Of a stretch of 64,000 nucleotides of DNA, positions 7,144 to 15,019 are shown one piece after another; the stretch's first letter is position 1, and every line of letters starts with the position of its first letter. Made by a program: the position numbers and the translations under genes. This stretch comes from Actinomycetes bacterium (GTDB taxonomy: Bacteria; Actinomycetota; Thermoleophilia; BMS3ABIN01). The stretch is from assembly GCA_021787475.1 (NCBI GenBank), contig JAJYLW010000005.1, forward strand, positions 49,743-113,742, written 5' to 3'. The notes below the pieces were generated by a model. That model ran no database searches and had not been told where the DNA came from. It was given only the letters and a program-made list of their open reading frames with translations.

Positions 7144-8246
7144 TTTCGAGCGCTTTTTTCTATCCGCAGGCCGCCGTCGGCGCCTGCCTCCGCCTTGCGG
7201 CGCCTGACTTCCTCGGTCAGCACCGGCGTAACTTCAAACAAATCGCCGACGATGCCGTAATCGGCGACCTCGAAGATGGGCGCCTCCGGGTCGTTGTTGA
7301 CGGCAACGACAATGTCGGACGCCTGCATTCCGGCGAGATGCTGGACGGCGCCGGAGATACCCATGGCAAAATAAAGCACCGGCCGTACCGTCTGGCCGGT
7401 CTGTCCCACCTGCCGTTGGGACGAGATCCAGCCGGCGTCCACGGCCGCCCGCGAGGCGGCAACGGCGCCGCCCAGTTCGCAGGCCAGCTCTTCCAGGAGG
7501 GCAAAATTGCGCGCCGCTTTCAGGCCGCGTCCGCCGGCGACAATCACCTTCGCCCCCTGCAGGGAGACCTCGTCTTTCGGTGCCCGGATAAACTCGAGCT
7601 GTTTAACCGAGACATTGGTTGGTTTTAGCCGCGGCTTCGAAGCGATGATCTCGCCGGACGCTCCCGCGACGGGCTCAGGCGCAGGAAACACTCCCGGCCT
7701 GACAGTCGCCATTTGGGGTTGACGTTTCGGTGTAATGATGGTAGCCATCACGTTGCCGCTGAAGGCAGGGCGCGTCTGGAGGAGCAGTTTCTTTTCCGGG
7801 TCAATTTTCAGCTCGGTGCAATCGGCGGTCAGGCCAGTTTCCAGTTCGGTGGCGGCGGCAGAAGCGAGGTCGCGGCCGCGAGTAGTGGCTCCCAGCAGAA
7901 TGACCTGGGGCTTGTGGCGGGCGGCCAGGCCGGCGAGCGCCTGGCAGTGGGGATCGGCTGAATAGGCGCCGAGCTTCGGGCCGGCAGCCAGGTAGGAGGC
8001 GGCGGCGCCGTATGAAAACGCCTTCCGTGCCAGTTCCTGCTCGCCAGCGCCAATGATAACGGCAGCGGCGCGCACGCCAAGCTCATCCGCGAGGGCCCGG
8101 GCTTCGCCGACGAGCTCCCAGGAGACCGGCGCCGCATCCGCACCCTCGTGCTCGATGACGACCCAGATTTCGCCCTCGCCTTCGGCTGCCGCTTTTTTTG
8201 CCTGCGGCTCCCTGCCGCTGGCTTTGTCTTTCTTGAGCTCAGCCAC
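7140..8246 (-). CDS. fixB: Electron transfer flavoprotein alpha subunit FixB
   Basis: The protein has the ETF alpha N-terminal nucleotide-fold and the C-terminal FAD domain with VIVAGGRGLKAARNF, GQTGQTVRPVLYFAMGISGAVQH and VAVNNDPEAPIFEVADYGIVGD. GTG 8246, whose bases overlap the fixA stop (GTGGCTGA), is a better start than TTG 8288, which would give a 50-base overlap. Product 368 residues. It forms a heterodimer with FixA. There is an Ala/Lys/Glu-rich stretch near the N-terminus. Confidence 0.93.
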   Translation of the reverse strand: MAELKKDKASGREPQAKKAAAEGEGEIWVVIEHEGADAAPVSWELVGEARALADELGVRAAAVIIGAGEQELARKAFSYGAAASYLAAGPKLGAYSADPHCQALAGLAARHKPQVILLGATTRGRDLASAAATELETGLTADCTELKIDPEKKLLLQTRPAFSGNVMATIITPKRQPQMATVRPGVFPAPEPVAGASGEIIASKPRLKPTNVSVKQLEFIRAPKDEVSLQGAKVIVAGGRGLKAARNFALLEELACELGGAVAASRAAVDAGWISSQRQVGQTGQTVRPVLYFAMGISGAVQHLAGMQASDIVVAVNNDPEAPIFEVADYGIVGDLFEVTPVLTEEVRRRKAEAGADGGLRIEKSARK

Positions 8247-9093
8247 CGCGCCTGCCGATCTTAAGGCCACGCTCAGCCAGCCGGTCAAACAGAAGGGCGG
8301 CTACTTCTGCGACTGATCTTTCCGGCGCGGTGAGCGTCTCTCCCCGCTTTCTGGCTGGCGGCGCAAAGATCTTGCTCACCCGGGTCGGCGATCCTCTCAG
8401 CCCCAGACGCTCCCGGTCCACGTCCAGGTCCGCGGCGCTCCAGACCTCAACCGGTTTCTTTGCTGCCGTGATCAGGTCCGGCAGGGCGGCGTAGCGGATC
8501 GAGCTGCACTGCTCGGTTACGGTGACGGCAACCGGCATCTTTGCCTGGAGGAGCTCGCGCCCGTCTTCCCGTTGCCGCCAGGCTTCAACACACCTTGCCT
8601 CAACGTCAATTTCAATAAGGGAGCAGACATAAGTCAACTGGCTGAAATTGAGCCGCCGCGCCATCCCCGGTCCGACCTGCCCCGTGTCGCCATCGATTGA
8701 CTGCTTGCCGGAAAAAATTATGTCAATCCCGCTGGCGCCGGTTTGCGCATCCCGGCCGGATGCGATTTTTTTAACGGCAGCCGCCAGCGCGTATGTGGTG
8801 GCCAGCGTGTCGGCGCCGGCAAAAGCGCGGTCGGAGAGGAGCACCGCCCGGTCAACTCCGTATCCGAGCGCTTTTCTTAAAACTTCTTCCGCCTGGGGCG
8901 GTCCCATCGACAGCGCCGTGATAAATCCGCCGTGCTGGTCCCTGACGCTGAGGGCTGTTTCCAGCGCGTAGAGATCGTAAGGGTTGGCAACCGAGGGAAT
9001 TCCTTTTCGGACAAGGCTGCCGGTCTCCGGGTCAATCCTGACCTGGGTTGTGTCCGGGACTTGCTTTATACAAACTAGAGAGTTGATTGACAA
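8239..9093 (-). CDS. fixA: Electron transfer flavoprotein beta subunit FixA
   Basis: A 284-residue ETF beta protein beginning SLVCIKQVPDTTQVRID, with ANPYDLYALETAL and IIFSGKQSIDGDTGQVGPGMA. The last is the nucleotide-binding loop that in bifurcating ETFs holds the second FAD. First gene of fixABCX. Members of this FixAB type bifurcate electrons from NADH to quinone and ferredoxin or flavodoxin; that this one does so is inferred from the full FixABCX set. Confidence 0.93.
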   Translation of the reverse strand: MSINSLVCIKQVPDTTQVRIDPETGSLVRKGIPSVANPYDLYALETALSVRDQHGGFITALSMGPPQAEEVLRKALGYGVDRAVLLSDRAFAGADTLATTYALAAAVKKIASGRDAQTGASGIDIIFSGKQSIDGDTGQVGPGMARRLNFSQLTYVCSLIEIDVEARCVEAWRQREDGRELLQAKMPVAVTVTEQCSSIRYAALPDLITAAKKPVEVWSAADLDVDRERLGLRGSPTRVSKIFAPPARKRGETLTAPERSVAEVAALLFDRLAERGLKIGRRGG

Positions 9094-9214
9094 CTTATGC
9101 CGCTCCTTGATTTGCCAGCAGGCTTGTCACGTGGCAGGGACGGCGGGAAGGAACCGACTGCGCCGTCAGTTTTCACCCGGCGTCGCCGGCGGCGGACAGA
9201 TTGAGCCGGCCGGT

Positions 9215-9562
9215 TTATGAGGCAACGCCAGCAAGCGCTTCTTCCCTGGTCTGAAAGATATCGAAGACGCTGTTTAGGCCGGTGATCTGAAAGATCCAGT
9301 TGACGTTTTCATCAACGCTGACGAGAACGAGCTTTCCGTCCCTGGGCTTGAGCCGTTTGACGCCGCCAATTAGCACTCCCAGAGCGGAGCTGTCAATGAA
9401 ATGAACCCCCGACATGTCAATGACGATCCTCAGCGTTCCGTCTTCGACGGCCGTCAGCAAAGCTTCTTTTAAGCGCGGCGCCGTGTAGAGGTCGAGTTCA
9501 CCGTCGACTTCGATAACTGCCACACCGTCGGGAGTTTTTTCAGTTGCGATATTGAATTCCAT
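9215..9562 (-). CDS. STAS-domain anti-sigma factor antagonist
   Basis: A 115-residue single STAS domain (SpoIIAA/RsbV type). The phosphorylation loop FIDSSALGVLIGG carries the conserved Ser that a partner kinase would phosphorylate. No anti-sigma factor kinase or sigma factor gene is adjacent, so the partner lies elsewhere. ATG 9562 is preceded by a GGAGG-type site. Confidence 0.88.
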   Translation of the reverse strand: MEFNIATEKTPDGVAVIEVDGELDLYTAPRLKEALLTAVEDGTLRIVIDMSGVHFIDSSALGVLIGGVKRLKPRDGKLVLVSVDENVNWIFQITGLNSVFDIFQTREEALAGVAS

Positions 9563-9784
9563 GCGCTCCTCCAGTCAATTAAAAGTCTGGCTCGGTTGCA
9601 ACTTCCATTATCCCGACATGATATCAGCTTCGCCGGCCAATATTGTACATTGCAGATTGGATGTTGTATAAAGCAGCGAACCGTCAATCTTTGGTACGCC
9701 GCGGTTTTAGAATTTTACCTCTGTGGTAATTAAAGTAAACGTGGAGGCAGACCACCGGGCCAAAAACTTTGGAAAGGAGAAGAC

Positions 9785-9985
9785 ATGCGTGTAAAGATCG
9801 AGCCGAGGGACGAGTGTCTTGGCGACGCCATTTGTTCGGACGAGTGTCCAGAGGTGTTTGCCATTAACGAAGAAGACGGCCTGGCGATGGTCATCAAGGA
9901 AAATCCTGACGAAAGCTTGCGCGAAGCGGTCCAGAGCGCGGTTGATGAGTGCCCGGCGGAGATAATCGTCATCGAGGAAGACTAG
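9785..9985 (+). CDS. Ferredoxin with Asp in place of the second cluster Cys
   Basis: A 66-residue single-cluster ferredoxin. Ligand positions are C11, D14, C17 and C56, with C21 also present. This is the pattern of Pyrococcus furiosus ferredoxin, where Asp replaces one Cys and the cluster converts easily between 4Fe and 3Fe forms. The start follows GGAAAGGAGAAGAC. It could serve the FixABCX system or the thioredoxin-reductase-like enzyme downstream. Confidence 0.9.
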   Translation: MRVKIEPRDECLGDAICSDECPEVFAINEEDGLAMVIKENPDESLREAVQSAVDECPAEIIVIEED

Positions 9986-10054
9986 CTCTTTTTTAACAAA
10001 TAGCCTCCCGGATGTTCCGCGCAATGTGGGGGCGGATGCTACAGGAGGGGATCC

Positions 10055-10459
10055 ATGAGAAGGACGCGGCAACGATTTGGGAGGCTGCTGCTGTTGATCG
10101 GCCTCGCGCCGGCGGCAGCGATCTTCTTTTTTGCCTGCGGGTACGGTGGCGGCGGGTATGGAGCCGGCGGGACCTCGGTGGCCGGCACAACCACAGTCAC
10201 AGGCAACTCTGCCAGTGTCTCGATGAAGAACATCGCCTTTAATCCCGCCGACATCACCGTCAGCAAGGGCACAAAAGTGACCTGGGCCAACAATGACAAT
10301 GTCGCCCATACAGTCACGGCATCTGACGGCATGTTTGACTCGGGCAATGTAAATCCCGGTAAATCATTCAGCTTCACGTTCAATCAGGCAGGCACGTTTC
10401 CTTATTACTGCAGGTACCATGTATCGCTGGGCATGAAAGGAGAAGTGACGGTCAAATAG
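10055..10459 (+). CDS. Plastocyanin-like cupredoxin lipoprotein
   Basis: The N-terminus has a basic start, a hydrophobic stretch and a lipobox ending at Cys28 (FFAC), then a Gly-rich linker. The remaining 85 residues form a cupredoxin domain with the type-1 copper ligands visible as His85 (VAHTV), Cys119 and His122 (YYCRYH) and Met127. It probably carries electrons at the outer face of the membrane. AGGAGGGG lies just before the start. Confidence 0.88.
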   Translation: MRRTRQRFGRLLLLIGLAPAAAIFFFACGYGGGGYGAGGTSVAGTTTVTGNSASVSMKNIAFNPADITVSKGTKVTWANNDNVAHTVTASDGMFDSGNVNPGKSFSFTFNQAGTFPYYCRYHVSLGMKGEVTVK

Positions 10460-10514
10460 ACAATGCATGCAGAGCGGCGGGGAAAGCAAGGTCGGGGGGA
10501 TATTTTTCTTTTTT

Positions 10515-11741
10515 ATGAGCGATATGGCAGAGACGGCGCCTAAAAACAAAATAACGATCTATACTACGCCTGGTTGACCTTTTTGCCGCCGCCTGAAGGC
10601 TCTCTTCCGTGAGAGGGGAATCGATTTCAGCGAGAAAGATGTCGCGGGAGACCTGCTGGCGCTCGAAGAGATGCGCAGCCGCACCGGCAAGAGTTTCGTT
10701 CCCCAAATATTTATCGGCGATGAGTACGTCGGCGGCTACCAGGATTTTCTCATTCTCGACGCCAGGGGCGAGATCGACCGCAAGCTGGGACGGCCGCCGC
10801 ATCCGGCCCGGGAAGTTGCCGAAATCTTCGACATGATCATCATTGGCGGCGGACCCGCGGGGCTGGCCGCCGCAGTCTACGCAGCCCGGAAAGGCATGAA
10901 AACGGTGCTGCTTGCCGATCTGCTGGGGGGCCAGCCGATCCTGACCGCCGACATCGAGAACTACATGGGCTATCAATTTATCACCGGGCCGGAGCTTATG
11001 GCCAAGTTTGAGGAACAGGTGCGGCAGTTTCCCAATGTCGCCCTTGTTACCGGCGCGCCCGTCAGCCGGCTTGAACTGGATGGCGGTTTGAAAAAAGCGA
11101 CGGTGGAAACGGGCACGCCGTTTCTCGGACGGGCCGTCATCATTGCGTCCGGGAAGCAGCCGCGCCTTCTTAATATCCCCGGCGAGAGCGAATACGTCGG
11201 CCGGGGGGTCAGCTATTGCGCCACCTGTGATGCGCCCCTCTGCGCCGGCGAGAGCGTCATGGTTGCAGGCGGCGGCAATTCGGCCATGCAGGCGGCCCTG
11301 GAGCTGTCGGCAATCTGCCCGCATGTTCACCTGGTGGCGAAGGACAAGCTATCGGGCGACGAGGTGCTGATGGGAAAGGTGCTGTCCGAGGATCGCATCT
11401 GCAAGCACCTTGGCTGGCAGCCGGCCGAAATCAAGGGAGACGGCAATGAAGTCACGTCGGTGGTGATTGCCTCCATCGACGGAAAAGACAAGAAGGAGAT
11501 TGAGATCAGGGCGTTTTTTGTTGAAGCAGGCCTGCATCCGAACGCCGATTTTGCCGTCGGGCTGGTGCAACTTAACCACGAGGGAGAAATTGTTGTTGAT
11601 TGCGATTGCCGCACCGGCGTGGACGGGGTTTTTGCCGCCGGCGACGTCACCCAGGTAAGAGACAAGCAGATCGTGGTGGCGGCGGGAGAGGGCGCCAAGG
11701 CGGCCCTGTCGGCATATGAATATTTATTGGGGCAGAGATAA
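10515..11741 (+). CDS. Glutaredoxin-thioredoxin reductase fusion, probable selenoprotein (UGA = Sec21)
   Basis: From ATG 10515 the frame encodes a glutaredoxin fold (KITIYTTPG-UGA-PFCRR ... RGIDFSEKDV ... FVPQIFIG), with a TGA at 10575-10577 exactly where the first Cys of the CPFC active site belongs. Both sides of the TGA are conserved in the same frame. Residues 100-408 are a thioredoxin-reductase-type flavoprotein: FAD motif GGGPAG at 111-116, redox pair Cys235/Cys238 in CATC, NADPH-site GGGNSAMQ. UGA read as selenocysteine gives a 408-residue enzyme with a UPFC active centre, likely a self-contained peroxide/disulfide reductase resembling AhpF in layout. A gene caller would start it at 10671. 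Candidate SECIS hairpins follow the UGA. Confidence 0.82.
10591..10615 (+). promoter_or_regulatory. Candidate bacterial SECIS hairpin region after the UGA codon
   Basis: Two small hairpins lie downstream of the TGA at 10575. GCC-TGAA-GGC (10591-10600) has its loop 16 bases after the UGA and a G in the loop's second position. CTCTC-TTCCGT-GAGAG (10600-10615) has its loop 27 bases after. Both fall within the spacing known for bacterial SECIS elements, but the first has only 3 bp and the second lacks G at the start of the loop. Which one forms is not clear. Confidence 0.35.
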
Positions 11742-12007
11742 TATTCTGCCGGGCAAATGTATGGTTTTTTGGCCGCAGATAATATATGTCGTTTTAAGAC
11801 ACACAAACCCTGGCTCCCGGGGGAACCCCAATTTTAATGCTATCATTTGCGGCGCAGTTTTAAATCAAACTTTGGTATGATTTTCGTTTTCGAAAAGTTG
11901 TAGATTCCAGGTTGTCGATTTCGATTCGCGCCTTATTCATTTATGCCGGCCGGAAGCATTATGCCTGTTGTCACATCATGCCAGCCTGAAACAATCAACC
12001 GCGCCGC

Positions 12008-13714
12008 ATGAGGCTGCAGGATTTTATCAGGGTGGCAAGGGGTCGGGCGCCGGCTGACCTGATCTTAAGGAACGCCCGGCTGGTTGACGTCCTCTCCGGC
12101 GATGTCGTTCGCACCAATGTTGCCGTTTACGGAGGCCGCGTCGCCGGCCTGGGGGACTATGGCGGCCGGGAGACTATTGATCTCGACGGCCGCTATCTTT
12201 GCCCCGGCTTCATCGACTCCCACATTCATATTGAAAGCACCATGCTGACGCCGCCGGAGTTCGCCCGCGCCGTCATTCCCTTGGGCACGACGTCAGTGAT
12301 TGTCGATCCGCACGAGATTGCCAACGTCCTCGGCGAGGAGGGCATAAGTTATATGCTTGAGTCCAGCCGCGGCCTGCCGGTCACGGTTTACGTGATGCTT
12401 CCCTCCTGCGTGCCGACCACAGCCATGGAGACCTCCGGCGCCAGACTGGACGCCACGGCGCTGGCGCCGTTTCTAGGCAGGAAGCGCGTGCTTGGCATTG
12501 CCGAGATGATGAACTATCCTGGCGTACTTGACTCCGATCGCGAAGTGCTGGCCAAGATCAGGCTGGCCGCGGGCCGGCCGGTGGACGGCCACGCCCCCGG
12601 CCTTAGCGGCAGGGACCTGTCTGCCTATATTGGCGCCGGCATCCGCTCTGACCACGAGTGCGTCACGGCCGCCGAAGCCCTGGAAAAACTGCGCCTGGGC
12701 ATGCATATTCTTGCGCGCGAGGGCTCGACGGCGAAGAATCTGACTGAGCTGGTCACAATAGTCAACGAGGAAAACTCGGGCCGCTTCAGCCTGGCGACAG
12801 ACGACCGCCACCCGCCGGACCTAATCAGAGAAGGCCATGTCAATTACCTGGTGCGCCTGGCCATCGGCCACGGGGTGCCTCCCCTGACCGCCGTCCGGAT
12901 GGCGACTATAAACACGGCCTCCCACTACGGACTGGTAAAACTGGGCGCCATCGCCCCGGGCTATCAGGCGGACATGCTGGTCCTTGACGGGCTGGAGCAG
13001 GTAAGCATCGCCAGCGTCTTCAAGAGGGGGCGGCTGGTGGCAAAGGACGGTGAGGCGCTTGCGTTCAAGGCGGCAAAGCCGCGCAGCGTTATCCATGAAA
13101 CGGTCAATGTTGACGTGGCAAGCCTGGACCGGCTCGCCGTCCCGGCGGCAGGCAAGCGGCTGAAAGTGATCGGCGTCATTCCCGACCAGATTGTGACGGA
13201 AATTCTTGTTGTCAAAGCCAGGGTCGAGAACGGCCTGGCCGTCTCCGACCCGGAGCGCGACATACTCAAGCTGGCGGTGGTCGAGCGCCATCATGCCAGC
13301 GGCAATATCGGCCTTGGATTCGTGCGCGGCATCGGCCTTAAGTCAGGCGCGCTGGCCAGCTCGGTTGCGCACGACTCCCATAACATAATTGTCGTGGGCG
13401 TAAACGATGATGACATGCGGCTGGCGGTGCTCGAGCTGGCCGGGATGGGCGGCGGCGCCGCCGTCACCGCCGCTGGCGAAGTGCTGGCCTCGTTGCCGCT
13501 GCCGGTGGCGGGGCTGATGTCAGACAGGCCACTTGCAGAAGTTGCCGCCACTTCCGCCCGAACAATCGAGGCGGCCGCCCGCCTCGGCTGCGCCCTCCCC
13601 GACCCGTTCATAACGATGTCTTTCCTTGCTCTGCCGGTGGTGCCAAAGTTGAAGCTTACCGATAAAGGACTTGTGGATGTAAACGCATTTAAGCTGGTGG
13701 ACCTGTTTGAATAA
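12008..13714 (+). CDS. ade: Adenine deaminase
   Basis: A 568-residue amidohydrolase of the bacterial Ade family, which converts adenine to hypoxanthine. The metal site DSHIHIEST is near residue 72 and a second metal region reads VDGHAPGLSG. The C-terminal domain typical of Ade is present (SSVAHDSHNIIVVGVNDDDM, GGGAAVTA). Full length for the family. The upstream 266 bases contain no purine-riboswitch core that I can recognise. Confidence 0.93.
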   Translation: MRLQDFIRVARGRAPADLILRNARLVDVLSGDVVRTNVAVYGGRVAGLGDYGGRETIDLDGRYLCPGFIDSHIHIESTMLTPPEFARAVIPLGTTSVIVDPHEIANVLGEEGISYMLESSRGLPVTVYVMLPSCVPTTAMETSGARLDATALAPFLGRKRVLGIAEMMNYPGVLDSDREVLAKIRLAAGRPVDGHAPGLSGRDLSAYIGAGIRSDHECVTAAEALEKLRLGMHILAREGSTAKNLTELVTIVNEENSGRFSLATDDRHPPDLIREGHVNYLVRLAIGHGVPPLTAVRMATINTASHYGLVKLGAIAPGYQADMLVLDGLEQVSIASVFKRGRLVAKDGEALAFKAAKPRSVIHETVNVDVASLDRLAVPAAGKRLKVIGVIPDQIVTEILVVKARVENGLAVSDPERDILKLAVVERHHASGNIGLGFVRGIGLKSGALASSVAHDSHNIIVVGVNDDDMRLAVLELAGMGGGAAVTAAGEVLASLPLPVAGLMSDRPLAEVAATSARTIEAAARLGCALPDPFITMSFLALPVVPKLKLTDKGLVDVNAFKLVDLFE

Positions 13715-13777
13715 AAATGAGGAATAGGAATCCCATCGCCCGCCTGTCCGCCTTTTCCAGTAAAACGCAAAACGTTT

Positions 13778-15019
13778 TTACGTCGCCGGCAGTTCTTCCT
13801 CCGGCCTATAAGCGTATGAATGGGGTAACGGCTCGCCCAGTTGCCGGTCCAGCTCCGGCTCTTCCTTGCGGGCCGGGTAATACCAAAGGAAACCGTCGAT
13901 CGTCATCAGCACTCCGGCGGCGAAAAGCAGCATTCCCAAAAGCCCAGGGGCTTTAAGTTCATATATCTTGATCAGGCCCGCGCCGATGCTGGCAAAGACG
14001 ATTCCCGTGCGGATAAAAGCCAGGCCCGTCCGGGCGCGGGCGTAGACGGTGCGGTAACAACCGGCAATTGTCCTCTGCGCCGCCAGAATATTGCGCTCCC
14101 TGGCTAGGTAGGTCCGCACGCGGCTTTCCGGCTCCGGCCTGATAATGGTGCTATAGCTGGGCAACAGGTCTTCCAGGCGGGCAAGCATCGTTTTCCTGGC
14201 GCGGGGACGGGGAGCATCGTCCAGGTGATACCGCTCCAGGAAGAAGACCGTTGCCGCGGTCACCTCCGCTAGGGTTTGCGGACCGGCCATCCGGATCATC
14301 AAGTGACGCAGCTTCCCGTATTGCCAGGTGCCGAAGCCGGCCAGCGCCAGCCCGGCTGCCGCGAGCAGCCAGATTATCACCTGCGACAAGACGGACTTCC
14401 AGTCAAGGATGATGAACGCCGCCGCCAGGGTGACAGTGCCCAGGCCACAGCGGGCCAGCGCCTGCCAGGTGCGCATGCGGGCCATTTCCGTGCGGTAGCA
14501 TGCCAGCCGCGTCCGCCAGGCCGCCATCGTGTTGCGCCAGAATGCCAGTCCGGTGCGCTCGGTGCCTATAATGCGCCCCGGGCGGTCGTTAAGGTAGTCC
14601 TGCACGTACCAGAGGACTTCCATCACCAGGCTGACCCTGAGCGAGTATGGACCGCGGACAAAACGGTCAATCTCCTCCCGCACAACCGGCGAGCCCGGGT
14701 CGTTCAGGGCGGCGATGACTTTCCCATTTTCCAGGATCAAGGGAAACATCGGCTCGCGTTTGAGCCGCTCCGGCTCCAGCCCTTCCAGTAGCTCCGGCGG
14801 CACCGGCACGCGCTCGTCGAACTCGATGGCGGGAAAGCCGAACTCCTCCGAGAGGGCGGCGAGCAGCGCCTTTTTTGGCACGCCGTAATCCTGCATCAGC
14901 ACTGCCTCTATTTCCGCGCCCCTTTCGTCGGCGGAAGCGTATGCGGCCTCAAGCTGCTCTTTGCTGGTCAGCCCATTATTGACAAGCTGCCGATATGTGT
15001 CAAATTGCCTAGAAATCAT
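13778..15019 (-). CDS. MshEN-like domain fused to two DUF202 units with Arg-heptad arrays (413 aa)
   Basis: ATG 15019 (11-base overlap with the upstream stop, AAGGTGG behind it) is preferred to TTG 15025. Residues about 8-145 resemble the N-terminal domain of GspE/MshE ATPases (FGFPAIEFDERVPVPPELL ... FPLILENGKVIAALNDP), a fold that in some proteins binds c-di-GMP. Two DUF202 membrane units follow. Each is preceded by a helix with Arg at exact 7-residue spacing: R155, 162, 169, 176, 183, 190 and R302, 309, 316, 323, 330, 337, mostly as RTxxAxx. The helix runs into paired membrane segments (e.g. AFIRTGIVFASIGAGLIKIY, then a helix ending in WYYPAR). Function unknown; membrane location inferred. 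No ATPase domain is present. Confidence 0.82.
   Translation of the reverse strand: MISRQFDTYRQLVNNGLTSKEQLEAAYASADERGAEIEAVLMQDYGVPKKALLAALSEEFGFPAIEFDERVPVPPELLEGLEPERLKREPMFPLILENGKVIAALNDPGSPVVREEIDRFVRGPYSLRVSLVMEVLWYVQDYLNDRPGRIIGTERTGLAFWRNTMAAWRTRLACYRTEMARMRTWQALARCGLGTVTLAAAFIILDWKSVLSQVIIWLLAAAGLALAGFGTWQYGKLRHLMIRMAGPQTLAEVTAATVFFLERYHLDDAPRPRARKTMLARLEDLLPSYSTIIRPEPESRVRTYLARERNILAAQRTIAGCYRTVYARARTGLAFIRTGIVFASIGAGLIKIYELKAPGLLGMLLFAAGVLMTIDGFLWYYPARKEEPELDRQLGEPLPHSYAYRPEEELPAT

Noticed and set aside
11742-12007. Possible purine riboswitch before adenine deaminase
   Set aside because: No recognisable purine-riboswitch core or pairing loops could be found in the 266 bases.
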